From Holosporaceae bacterium (GTDB taxonomy: Bacteria; Pseudomonadota; Alphaproteobacteria; UBA7879; UBA5542): a DNA stretch of 64,000 nt. Under the pieces are notes generated by a model that had not been told where the DNA came from, ran no database searches, and saw nothing but the letters and a program-made list of their open reading frames with translations. The DNA is taken from assembly GCA_022646525.1 (NCBI GenBank), contig CP060261.1:953100-1017099 (forward strand), in the 5' to 3' direction. Position 1 is the stretch's first letter, and the number at the start of each line of letters is the position of its first letter. Positions 30,591 to 39,860 of this stretch are shown here, piece after piece. Made by a program: the position numbers and the translations under genes.

Positions 30591-31657
30591 TTTTCAATCC
30601 TCTCAAAATCGATACGCGGGTCTACAACACGATACAGCAAATCACCAGCCACATGTAAAAACAAACTCATCAGTGTAAATACATAAAGCGTCCCAAACAT
30701 CACAGGGTAATCACGGTTAAGGGCCGCTTCATAGCCCAACCAACCTAAGCCATCTAAAGAGAAAATAATTTCAATCAGCAAATTACTACTGAAAAAAATA
30801 GTCATAAAAGCACTAGGAAACTTTGAAACCAAAGGCAATATGGCATTTCTAAAAATATGACCATAAAGAATTTGCTTACGATCCAAGCCTTTCGAACGCG
30901 CTGTAATAACATACTGCTTTTGAATTTCTTCTATGAATGTATTTTTGGTTAACAACGTTACACTGGCAAACCCACAAATCACAATAGACGAGACAGGAAG
31001 GGCAAGATGCCATAAATAATCGATCACTTTTTCTCCAAAGTTTAGCGAGTCCAAGTTCGAAGAAAAAAGACCACGCAGCGGGAACCAGTCCATATACGAC
31101 CCCCCCGCAAATAAAATAATCAATAAAAGAGCAAATAAAAAGCTAGGAATGGCGTAAAGAAAAACCATGGTAATGCTTGAGATTGTGTCAAACCGAGAGC
31201 CATCCCGCGTTGCTTTATAAATACCAAGTGGAATCGATAATAAATAAATCAAAAGCGTCGACCAAAGGCCCAATGAAAGAGAGACAGGAAATTTTTCTTT
31301 AATCAAAGACCAAACAGACACTTGTTTAAAATAGCTTTGACCAAAATCTAAACTTAAATAATCTCGCACCATTTTGAAAAAGCGCGTTAAAGGGGGCTGA
31401 TCAAACCCATACTGCTTTTCAAGCTCGCGGATAAATTCTTGGTGCAACCCTCTTTTTCCTTGATAATCACTTGATGAAGCGCTTTGCCCTTCAAATAAGT
31501 CGCCCCCAAGCCCTTCACCATCGGCCATACCACTTGCGCGTGCAAGCATTTGGTCGATCGGACCCCCAGGCGTAATTTGAACAAGCCCAAAATTTACTAA
31601 AAGAATGAAAAAAAGTGTGGGGAAAATCAGCAAAAGGCGACGAATAATATAAGGCAT
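30587..31657 (-). CDS. yejB: YejB-type inner-membrane permease
   Basis: An intact 356-residue OppB-type permease. It begins MPYIIRRLLLIFPTLFFILLVNF with ITPGGPIDQ, then a family-typical insertion with GDYQ-like sequence before five membrane helices. The EAA loop is visible as ARSKGLDRKQILYGHIFRNAILPLV, and the C-terminal end is DLLYRVVDPRIDFE. Pairs with YejE in peptide uptake. Confidence 0.95.
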   Translation of the reverse strand: MPYIIRRLLLIFPTLFFILLVNFGLVQITPGGPIDQMLARASGMADGEGLGGDLFEGQSASSSDYQGKRGLHQEFIRELEKQYGFDQPPLTRFFKMVRDYLSLDFGQSYFKQVSVWSLIKEKFPVSLSLGLWSTLLIYLLSIPLGIYKATRDGSRFDTISSITMVFLYAIPSFLFALLLIILFAGGSYMDWFPLRGLFSSNLDSLNFGEKVIDYLWHLALPVSSIVICGFASVTLLTKNTFIEEIQKQYVITARSKGLDRKQILYGHIFRNAILPLVSKFPSAFMTIFFSSNLLIEIIFSLDGLGWLGYEAALNRDYPVMFGTLYVFTLMSLFLHVAGDLLYRVVDPRIDFERIEK

Positions 31658-31661
31658 TTAA

Positions 31662-33400
31662 TCAGTTTCTTTGCTCTAATTCTCTTACCCAAGCCGTATC
31701 TGTGTCATAAAGGCTGGCTGGAGTGTCTTTCATATTCAACTTATGCCAATAAGCAACACGATTTTCCGGCGGTGCCCATCCAGGGATTATGTAGTAGCCT
31801 ACTCCGATTAAGCGATCGAGTAAAGATGTGTAAACCTTAAGTTTTTTCGAATTTTTGCAATTTCTTATTTTGCGCGTTACCGCGTCAACATTAGATGAGG
31901 AAACGCCCGATAGGTTCAATGTTCCTGGCACATTCACCCAGCGCGACGACCAAAAAATAGATTGTTCTTTCCCCGGAATACTGACATGCGGATGAAAGTG
32001 TAACACCAAGTCATAGTCAAACTTTCGCATACACGTCATATAATCGGTTAAATCAAATCCTTCAGCTCGGCTTCGATACCATACGACTTCAATGTGTCCA
32101 CATAGTTTCTAAAATTTCTTCTGTGGCCGGGCGCATACACCAAAATCTCTATTTTCATAGGTTTCTTTGTTTCTTTGTGTCGCAATCTACCGTTTTCAAA
32201 AACCCACCCCCTCTTTCGAATAACTGAATGATCTCTTTTCTGACATGCGCTAAAACCCTTTTTCCGTACCCTTAAAAAGAAAAGCCTGGTTTTTCTTCAA
32301 GTAGCTGAGATGAAATACCCATTTCTGGCAGGCCAATCGTTCGGCAGCAGAAATCGGATAGGTGGCGCCAAATCCAGAATTCATATGAATACTTTTATTG
32401 CGCTCATACTGACTAAAAACAAAGATCGATTAAGCCACCAAAGTTAAATAAAAGATTAAGCGCTTGGCGCACAGGCACACTTTTCAAGTGGGCACGGCGT
32501 GTTTTATAAAAAGAGCTGTAAGACCATGATAGAAGGGCTTCTTATACTTTTGCGTATCACTCTGCCAGCGCGGGCCGCAACAAAATCATACCCTTATACC
32601 AATTTGAAATACGCTCATCTTTCCACCAGTCAATCGTCCCTTTTTAAAGGCTTCAAAGGCCACGCGCGTGTCTGAAAAATGGTTTACCTGTATATAATCA
32701 AAATTATAAAAGCCTTTTTGGCTGGGAATATCACACGCCCACCAATCTTTAAGACGCACAAAACGAATCATCTTTTTTACGTTCGAAAGAATGAATGCGG
32801 TAAGGGCCACTTCCCAACAGTTTCCCTTGTTTAGCCGTTTTTTTAAAATCTTTCCCCTGCAAGTTTTTTTTTCCGACAAAACGGGTACTTGTGCTAAATA
32901 AAACGGCAAATCATCATCTGGCTTTTAAAATAAAAACCACTCGCCATGGGCTTATTGCCACCACGTTTTTCACATTTTCAAAAGTTGCATAAAGCGTAGC
33001 GCACCCTGTTTTCTTAAAAACCTCAAACGTAAATTTTATATCTTGAGAACGAATGGGGGTATTGTCATGAAACGTTGCCTTAGGATTTAAATTAAAAGCC
33101 ACAGACAGCCCACTTGAATCAATTTCGACAGACTGGGCCACATAAGGGTATGCAACCGTAATATTATCTCTTGGCACTTTCATTAAGTGCAAAACAAATA
33201 ATGTTCATGATCGCCATCAACCCCAAGGGCTGAATACATATTCACAATTTCAATGCGCTTTCCAGTCGACAGGTTAAGCTGCCCTCCTTTAGGAGCATCT
33301 GGGTTTACGTAATCAAAATGATTAAATGTGGCTTGATATTTAGGGGTGCCCATCCTCTTTTTGAAACATAGTAAGACGAATTGCTAACTGCTGTTTGCAG
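31662..33400 (-). pseudogene. YejA-type solute-binding protein, heavily frameshifted copy
   Basis: Homology to YejA runs in order through many frames: an exported-protein-like start near 33400, FNHFDYVNPDAPKGGQLNL near 33320, a central SVAFNLNPKATFHDNTPI, LPFYLAQVPVLSEK, and the C-terminal WVNVPGTLNLSG...GVGYYIIPGWAPPENRVAYW (31662-32039). The overall length is close to a full YejA. There are at least eight breaks, more than in its neighbours, and no clear start codon. It is the expected first gene of yejABEF. Because an unbroken second yejA exists near 62-64 kb, real decay is possible here, but error cannot be excluded. Confidence 0.7.
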
Positions 33401-33503
33401 AAACAAAACGATAATAATGCAATACCTTAAGGTTTTTGGTATGTTTTGTATGTGGGCGAAAATCATTTCTCTCCCCCTATACAGACTTTTAGAAAGGTTT
33501 ACA

Positions 33504-34241
33504 ATGAGTGATCAAACGATCATCATAATTCCCAGTCGCCTTGCGGCACAACGATTTGATAGAAAGCCTCTGGCACTTATTAATGGCAAGCCTATGATTG
33601 TTCATGTATGGGAACGGGCTATAGAAGCCAATATCGGGCCCGTTGTTGTGGCATGTTGTGCAACAGAGGTACAATCGACCATCACATCGCTTGGCGGTAC
33701 AGCCATCTTAACAGACCCTGCCCTGCCTTCAGGCACAGACCGTGTGGCAGCGGCACTTGCTTCTTACGACCCTAAAAAAAAGTATAAATACGTCATTAAT
33801 TTGCAGGGTGACCTACCTACCATTGACCCAGAAGACATTCGCCGCGTACAAACAGCCCTTCAGTTTCAAAGTGATATTGATATTTCAACACTGGCCTGCC
33901 CCATTCTTAGTGAAGAAGAAAAAAATGATCCTAATCTTGTTAAGGTGGTTGTGGGCAACCTAAATAAAGACTTAGGGCAAGCTTTCTACTTTACGCGCAC
34001 ACCCGTATTTTCTGGCCATAATAAGCTGTTTCATCATATTGGGGTCTATGGCTTTAAACGGCAAAGTCTTGAGAAATTCGTCAAACTGCCACCCTCACCC
34101 CTTGAACAGCAAGAATCACTTGAACAGTTGCGGGGTGTCGAAGCAGGTTTAAAATTTGGCATTCATCTCACCTCTTCGCGTTTGTTTGGGGTTGATACGC
34201 CCGAAGATGTGCAAAAAGCAGTGGATATGCTCAACCGCTAG
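33504..34241 (+). CDS. kdsB: 3-deoxy-manno-octulosonate cytidylyltransferase (CMP-KDO synthetase)
   Basis: An intact 245-residue enzyme that activates KDO for LPS inner core and lipid A assembly. Motifs: IIPSRLAAQRFDRKPL near residues 8-23, PSGTDRVAAAL near 74-84, VINLQGDLPTIDPEDI, and HIGVYGFKRQSLEKFVKLPPS. The ATG at 33504 is chosen because AGAAAGG precedes it and the family N-terminus begins there; the open frame continues upstream to 33381 without family sequence. Convergent with and overlapping the epimerase by 4 bases. Confidence 0.95.
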   Translation: MSDQTIIIIPSRLAAQRFDRKPLALINGKPMIVHVWERAIEANIGPVVVACCATEVQSTITSLGGTAILTDPALPSGTDRVAAALASYDPKKKYKYVINLQGDLPTIDPEDIRRVQTALQFQSDIDISTLACPILSEEEKNDPNLVKVVVGNLNKDLGQAFYFTRTPVFSGHNKLFHHIGVYGFKRQSLEKFVKLPPSPLEQQESLEQLRGVEAGLKFGIHLTSSRLFGVDTPEDVQKAVDMLNR

Positions 34242-35269
34242 CCCACTTTGTGATAGTCTTTAAACCAATCAACAAAGTTTCGAACTCCTTCTTCAATGCG
34301 CACTTTTGGGGAAAAATCTAATTCTTTCCGAGCACGTGTAATATCAGAAAGCGACGCAGGAATATCACCCGGTTGCATGCCAACATAGTCTATTTCTGCT
34401 TTGCGCCCCGCATATTTTTCAATGAGCTTAATATAATCTGCCAAAACTTCCTGATTGCTGTTGCCCAGGTTATAAATACGGTGCGGCACGCTTTTTCCGT
34501 CATCTTTCACAGGGCGTGCCAAGGCCGCCACAACACCTTCTACAATGTCATCAACATAAGTGAAGTCACGCTGCATCTCACCGTGGTTAAAAACAGTAAT
34601 GGGCTTTCCTTCCAAAATATTTTTTGTAAAAATATAAAGGGCCATGTCAGGGCGCCCCCAGGGTCCATAAACACTAAAAAAGCGAAGCCCAATGGTGGGT
34701 ATTCTAAAAAGATGGCTATAAGACTCTGCCATCAACTCGTCACACTTTTTGGTAGCAGCATACAAAGCCATAGGGCGATCGGTGGTGTCTTCTTCTGAGA
34801 AAGGCATCTTCTCATTGGCACCATAAACTGAAGACGTGCTGGCATAAACAAAGTTTTCAACAGGGCCATGGTGCCGTGCCATTTCAAGCAAAACCACATT
34901 CCCCATCACGTTGGTATCGACATAGCTATAAGGGTTTTCCAGCGAATACCGCACCCCTGCTTGGGCGGCAAGATGCACCACATGGGTAATTTTAGGGTGC
35001 GCCTCTTTCCATAGCTTTGAAACAGCAACCCGATCTTGTACTTCAGCTTTTACAAATGAGAAATTTTCTGGATAGCGCTCTTCCAAATAGCGCACCCGGT
35101 CCTTTTTCAGGTTTACGTCATAATAATCTGATAAAGAATCAAGCCCCAAAATTTTTTTCCCTAACTCAAGTAAAGCTTTTGCGGTATGAAACCCAATAAA
35201 ACCTGCTGCGCCCGTCACTAAAATAGTGCCCGTCTCAGCTTGTTGAAGCTGTTTGATCCATTTATTCAT
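34238..35269 (-). CDS. NAD-dependent sugar epimerase, UDP-glucuronate 4-epimerase-like
   Basis: An intact 343-residue extended short-chain dehydrogenase. The NAD loop GAAGFIG is at 20-26, with LGLDSLSDYYDVNLKKDR, HLAAQAGVRYSLENPYSYVDTNVMG, the serine in YASTSSVYG, catalytic Tyr170/Lys174 (YAATK), FFSVYGPWGRPDMALY, and RDFTYVDDIVEGV. The AQAGVRYS and YGPWGRPDM motifs point to UDP-glucuronate/galacturonate epimerases rather than GalE. It probably supplies acidic sugar for surface polysaccharide. Substrate is inferred. Confidence 0.9.
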   Translation of the reverse strand: MNKWIKQLQQAETGTILVTGAAGFIGFHTAKALLELGKKILGLDSLSDYYDVNLKKDRVRYLEERYPENFSFVKAEVQDRVAVSKLWKEAHPKITHVVHLAAQAGVRYSLENPYSYVDTNVMGNVVLLEMARHHGPVENFVYASTSSVYGANEKMPFSEEDTTDRPMALYAATKKCDELMAESYSHLFRIPTIGLRFFSVYGPWGRPDMALYIFTKNILEGKPITVFNHGEMQRDFTYVDDIVEGVVAALARPVKDDGKSVPHRIYNLGNSNQEVLADYIKLIEKYAGRKAEIDYVGMQPGDIPASLSDITRARKELDFSPKVRIEEGVRNFVDWFKDYHKVG

Positions 35270-35276
35270 TTATTAA

Positions 35277-35559
35277 TTATCCAGTGCAATACTTGTGGCA
35301 GCGTCGCGCATATTCCACCCACAATTCATAGCAGTTTTGATGCTTGGGGTCACATAGATTTGTTAAATTTTCTCTCAAAAGCCGCAAACACTCTCCTTCT
35401 CGATTATGGCATCGGCCACAATCTCTGCCACAATAGGCACTCACAGGGTTTTGTTTATAAGGCACAAATTCATTTTTTTTGGGGAATTTTTTGCCCCCAC
35501 TTCCTCGCAGCCCGTCGCCGCAAATAATAAGAGAAAAAGAAAAAGTTTATTATTTTCAT
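35277..35559 (-). CDS. Small cysteine-rich lipoprotein, frameshifted
   Basis: The ATG at 35557-35559 (MKIINFFF) leads through a shift in the pyrimidine run to LLLFAATGC, a good lipobox. A second shift in the A-run near 35485 joins KNEFVPYKQNPVSAY to a Cys-rich domain that is open in one frame (35465-35277). That domain has eight cysteines spaced C-x3-C-x2-C-x6-C-x11-C-x6-C-x10-C-x3-C, with helical charged sequence between. It starts 8 bases after the epimerase region on the same strand. No family recognised; metal binding or disulfides are possible. Confidence 0.5.
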
Positions 35560-35648
35560 TTGTTTTTTCTGACCTTTTAGTAAAATCGTACCTGAAAACT
35601 GAAAATTCTTCTATAAAAATATAGATTCACCTACACGATCTCAGTAGG

Positions 35649-36638
35649 ATGAATCAAATGTTTTTCAAATTGTTTTTAACTCTTCTTCTGATCGAGAATG
35701 CCATGGCCCACAAAGAAACCCCTATCAATCCTGTTCAGCAAACAGACTATGCGCATTTTCTAGAAGTAGATGTGCGCTCTTACTGGTGGAATGATGATTT
35801 TCTTTCTCTAATTTTTGAAAAAAGGCATCAAGTTAAAGATGTAAAACGTGCTCTAGATGTTGGATGTGGCATCGGGCATTGGACAGAAAAGTTTGCGCCC
35901 TATCTTCATAAAAATGCAGAAATTCACGGGTTGACCTTCATCAAAAATGGGTCGACAAAGCAAAACAGCATTTTTCAAAAAGCCTCCACACAGAAGTTTC
36001 ATTTTCAACAGGGCAGCGCCTATAAACTCCCCTATCCTGATGAGCACTTTGATTTCGTTACCTGTCAAACCTTGCTTATGCACCTTGATCAACCAAAAGA
36101 AGCCATCAAAGAAATGCTACGCGTCCTTAAAAAGGCGGTATTTTGATGATGAACGAAGCAAATAACTATATACATGTGGTCCGGTCTAATACCGCACAAA
36201 CGGAACTCTCTCTTCAAGAAGAAGCAAATTATTTCGAACTCTATTTAACTGTAGAAGAAGGCAAAAGACGATCTAAGGAGGGCTTTCACAATATATCATC
36301 TTTATTACCAACAATCTTAGATGAATGTCATTGCAAAAACATCCAAGCTTACAGAAGTGATAAAGCATTTTTTATCGTACCTCCGTATGACGCACCCGAT
36401 CAAAAGCAGCCATTGAATTTATCTTGTCTCTCACAAAAGCGGGGTGTTTTTATGGTTTTTCTCCAGAAGACACAAAGCGCTTTTTATGGCCGTATCTGAT
36501 GATGAGAAAAAATTTGAGAAATTGAATCGCGTTTCACAAAAAATGAATCAGCTTTACATCGATCAAATTGAAAGTAAAACATTTAAGGGCATGTTTGCAG
36601 GTGAATTAATTCTGGTTTCTGCAAAAAAGCATAATTAA
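35649..36638 (+). CDS. SAM-dependent methyltransferase-like protein with a signal peptide, frameshifted
   Basis: A Rossmann methyltransferase with motif I RALDVGCGIGHW near residues 73-84, AEIHGLTF, FHFQQGSAYKLPYPDEHFDFVTCQTLLMHL (motifs II-III) and EMLRVLKKGG. The C-terminal ~165 residues continue across shifts near 36140, 36440 and 36510 (ELSLQEEANYFELYL, SEKDEKKFE-like). The very N-terminus MFFKLFLTLLLIENAMA looks like a cleavable signal peptide, which is unusual for a SAM enzyme. The second ATG (35658) is better placed relative to GTAGGA. The substrate is unknown. It may act outside the cytoplasm. Confidence 0.6.
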
Positions 36639-36663
36639 TTTTCTGTTTAAAGCACCCATACAC

Positions 36664-36692
36664 TTGACAAAAAACAGGGCATATTGTTAATT
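36664..36692 (+). promoter_or_regulatory. Possible promoter for rpmJ
   Basis: A perfect TTGACA at 36664-36669 with a 17-base spacer to a weak TTAATT at 36687-36692, 33 bases before the rpmJ ATG. The -35 is convincing and the -10 is poor. Confidence 0.35.
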
Positions 36693-36724
36693 AATGTTCA
36701 TTGAATTTTTTTTAAGGCAGTGAA

Positions 36725-36849
36725 ATGAAAGTTGCAAGCTCTCTAAAACTTTGAAAAACCGTGATAAAAACTGTCGCGTTGTGCGCAGAAAAGGCCGTAT
36801 ATACGTCATTAACAAAGTGAATCCTCGTTTTAAGGCACGCCAAGGTTAA
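36725..36849 (+). CDS. rpmJ: 50S ribosomal protein L36, one-base deletion
   Basis: MKVASSLK is followed, one base out of frame, by [20 protein letters not shown] and [12 protein letters not shown], a complete 41-residue L36 of the type with a single Cys rather than the zinc-ribbon form. The span is 125 bases, exactly one base short of 42 codons; the missing base is near 36746. A Rho-independent terminator follows 22 bases later. Confidence 0.9.
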
Positions 36850-36871
36850 GAAGAAAAATCTCCAGTTTTTT

Positions 36872-36902
36872 AAGCTCGATCACAGTTATCGAGCTTTTTT
36901 TT
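36872..36902 (+). terminator. Rho-independent terminator of rpmJ
   Basis: A 9-bp perfect stem AAGCTCGAT/ATCGAGCTT with a 7-base loop (CACAGTT) is followed by a run of eight or more T. It may also serve the convergent gene in reverse only weakly. Confidence 0.92.
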
Positions 36903-36919
36903 ATTCTCGATCGCTCTTT

Positions 36920-38021
36920 TTAGTTCCGTAAAATATGAACTATATTCTGTGTTGCACTTGTCGGGACACCACTTTTATCCAACGCTATTCTTTGTTTTGT
37001 AAGTCTATCCCTTTGCGGCATAGCATCCTCCTGATCTAGAAACCGCAGCAAATCTATTGAATTATTAAATTTTGGTACTAACCCCTGATCGATTAAAAAG
37101 TTTGAGTAATCATCGCCAACCACATAACCACATCTTACCCCCACAGAAAACGCCTGCTGACAGACAGAAGATTTATGACAGACCAAAATATCCGCAATAA
37201 TTGCTAAATGGTTCGTTTTACGTCATTAGAAACGAATACATTCGATGCCTTATATTTTTCGACAATGCGACGCTCTACTTCCCCGTAGACTTAGGGTGAT
37301 AGGTCACAAAAACACGCCAACTCGGCCGTTGTTTTACCGCCTGTATAAATATATCAAAATATTTTGCATAAGTGTCATCCATTCCCCCGCAAAAGAATCA
37401 CTTTCTCCGTTTTTCTAATCTTTAACGATTGTCGAAGTGCTACGCGATCACAGTTGTTAAACACAGATGCTCAATCCTCAAGAGCTGGCTGTCCAACTAC
37501 AAATATAGCACTTCCAGCAGGCAGGAAATTTTTAAACTCTTTTAAAAGAAAGCCCGCAGGAATCATGTACCCTGTGATTGGCCCCACCTCTTTAATAAAT
37601 GGCTGTATAAAATCTTTTTTCTGAGGAGAATCAAAATTATCATAAACCGCATAAGTGCGTGCATTCGGAAACGCATTTAATATCTGCGCTTGACCTGTAG
37701 ATGCCATTCCAGAAAAAACAACTTTAGGATGGAAAGATTTCTTCAACTGGCAGATCGTTTTTGAGATAAAAGAACTGAACGATCGCTCACACTTCCATCC
37801 GCTATTTCTTGAAACTTAGGATGCAACTTAAATATAGTTTTGCACGACCAAATCCAACAATACTATAAGATTGGCTCTTTTTTCCATTTTCTCAGCAAGT
37901 TGCCGAATAATATTACTGTCACCCGTATCATACGCAACAAGAAGTACGTCAATCGGCACAGAAAGACAAAAGAGAAGAAAAACAAACAAAAACAAAAAGC
38001 ATTCGTTTTAAAAAGAAACAT
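36920..38021 (-). CDS. Exported GT-B-like protein, unknown function, frameshifted
   Basis: GGAGGG lies 4 nt before the ATG at 38019-38021. A hydrophobic N-terminus rich in Phe (about 20 residues, signal-like) is followed by VLLVAYDTGDSNIIRQLAEKM, a Rossmann-type start. The middle part (KVVFSGMASTGQAQILNAFPNARTYAVYDNF; GYMIPAGFLLKEF) and the later WRVFVTYHPKS and ADILVCHKSSVCQQAFSVG segments have the layout of a GT-B-fold protein of the epimerase/CDP-glycerol transferase sort. At least five shifts split it. The fold call is by eye and tentative. Confidence 0.5.
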
Positions 38022-38048
38022 AGAACCCTCCTAACTATGGTGAGGGTT

Positions 38049-39857
38049 TTACTCGACTGTTACTGATTTGGCAAGGTTTCTAGGCTGATCCACATCACTT
38101 CCCTCTATAAGCGCTGTTTCATAAGCAATCAGCTGCATCGGCAATGTATAAAGAAGGGGGGCACAGAATGCATCCAGATCGGGCATTTCAAAGAAATGAA
38201 CAACTTTTTCGCGGTAAATAGACGCAGACGCACCACCAATTAAATACACCTGGCCTTTTCGTGCCATCACTTCTTCTAGGTTAGATTTATTTTTTTCAAC
38301 CAACACATCATCGGGCATCAAATAAATAATAGGCGTATGTTCATCCACCAATGCAATCGGGCCGTGCTTCAGCTCGCCACTTGGGGCACCTTCTGCGTGC
38401 AGATAACTTAACTCTTTCAGCTTCAAAGCGCCCTCTAAAGCCACACCAAACATCGCCCCACGGCCTAAAAAGATAATACTTTTATTGCCCGCCAACTTTT
38501 GGCTTATTTGTTGAAGAAGTTTTCTATCTAACAAAAGCTTTTCAAACGCCAAAGGCAACACTTTCAATGCTTTCAAAATATGTGCAAAATCAGGGAAATC
38601 CTTCTTTTTACTGCGCAAAATATCAAAACAAATAAAAATTAAAATGAGCAACTGTGCCGTAAAGGCCTTTGTGGAAGCGACACCAATTTCAGGCCCAGCT
38701 GAAATAGGCACGACATAGTCAGATTCTCTTGCAATTGTACTTTCGACAACATTTACCAAAGCAATAACGGTTTGGCCTTCAGACTTTGCATACCTGAGTG
38801 CTGCCAACGTATCAGCTGTTTCCCCTGACTGAGAAATAACAATTGTCACACCCCTATTAGAAAGGGGCGGTTGTCGATATCGAAACTCTGATGCCACCTC
38901 AACACGTGTGCTCATTTTCGCCACACCCTCAAACCAGTTTTGTGCAATTTGCGCCGCATAAAACGACGTTCCACACGCAACAAAAGTCACCTGGTCAACG
39001 GCTGCCCAGTCAATATCTAAACCTACGCAAGGCACACCACCTTTGACATATTTCTGAATAATGCGACGAATCACATCTGGTTGTTCATAAATTTCTTTCA
39101 GCATAAAGTGTGGATATTTACCCTTTGAAACCCCTTCTCCACTTATTTGTGATTTTGTCACAGGGCGCTCAACCAAAACCTTGTTTTGATCATAAATTTT
39201 ATAGGAATCACGCTTAAGAACCGCAATGTCCCCTTCTTCCAAGTACACCAAATCATGCGTAAAAGGAGAGAGTGAAAGCGCATCAGATCCAATAAACATT
39301 TCAGCCTTGCCCAAACCAAGGGTCAAAGGGCTGCCTTTCCGGCTGCAAATCATTAAATCATCAAAGTCTCTAAAAATAACAGCAACCGCATAGGCGCCCT
39401 CAAGCTGCTCGAACGTCTTAAAAGCGGCTTGCTCGGGGTCAAGCCCTTGATTCAAATATCCTGTCACCAGGTGCACAATCACTTCAGAATCTGTTTCTGA
39501 AGAAAAAGAGGTGCCTTTCTTTTCAAGACTAAGACGGATATTTCGGTGATTCTCGATAATGCCGTTATGCACAATGGCTACCTGGTCTGTGATATGCGGA
39601 TGCGCGTTTTGAATGGTCGATCCCCCATGCGTAGCCCATCGACTATGTCCAATACCGATAGATCCAGAAAGAGGATGTGCCCCAACCGTCTCAACCAGTG
39701 CATCAATTTTTCCTACAGTACGGCGCAGGTGTATATGGCGGTCATTAATAACAGCAATGCCTGCAGAGTCATAGCCACGATATTCAAGCGATTTAAGTCC
39801 CGAAAGCAGTCGCGACACTGTATCTTGGTTTGATATAATACCAATAATACCGCACAT
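38049..39857 (-). CDS. glmS: Glutamine:fructose-6-phosphate aminotransferase (isomerizing)
   Basis: An intact 602-residue GlmS that makes glucosamine 6-phosphate for peptidoglycan and LPS. Cys2 is the N-terminal nucleophile (MCGIIGI). The glutaminase domain has EYRGYDSAGIA, HSRWATHG and NGIIENH. Two SIS domains follow (ACGTSFYAAQIA, SQSGETADTLAAL, IFLGRGAMFGVALEGALKLKELSYLHAEGAPSGELKHGP) and the C-terminus is RNLAKSVTVE. It starts 3 bases before the glmU stop (minus-strand order glmU-glmS), so the two consecutive pathway genes are co-transcribed. No ribozyme-type leader is seen. Confidence 0.97.
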   Translation of the reverse strand: MCGIIGIISNQDTVSRLLSGLKSLEYRGYDSAGIAVINDRHIHLRRTVGKIDALVETVGAHPLSGSIGIGHSRWATHGGSTIQNAHPHITDQVAIVHNGIIENHRNIRLSLEKKGTSFSSETDSEVIVHLVTGYLNQGLDPEQAAFKTFEQLEGAYAVAVIFRDFDDLMICSRKGSPLTLGLGKAEMFIGSDALSLSPFTHDLVYLEEGDIAVLKRDSYKIYDQNKVLVERPVTKSQISGEGVSKGKYPHFMLKEIYEQPDVIRRIIQKYVKGGVPCVGLDIDWAAVDQVTFVACGTSFYAAQIAQNWFEGVAKMSTRVEVASEFRYRQPPLSNRGVTIVISQSGETADTLAALRYAKSEGQTVIALVNVVESTIARESDYVVPISAGPEIGVASTKAFTAQLLILIFICFDILRSKKKDFPDFAHILKALKVLPLAFEKLLLDRKLLQQISQKLAGNKSIIFLGRGAMFGVALEGALKLKELSYLHAEGAPSGELKHGPIALVDEHTPIIYLMPDDVLVEKNKSNLEEVMARKGQVYLIGGASASIYREKVVHFFEMPDLDAFCAPLLYTLPMQLIAYETALIEGSDVDQPRNLAKSVTVE

Positions 39858-39860
39858 TTT

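Noticed and set aside
33381..33503. In-frame N-terminal extension of kdsB
   Set aside because: The family N-terminus starts at 33504 with a ribosome-binding site; the extension overlaps the divergent yejA start region and has no family similarity.
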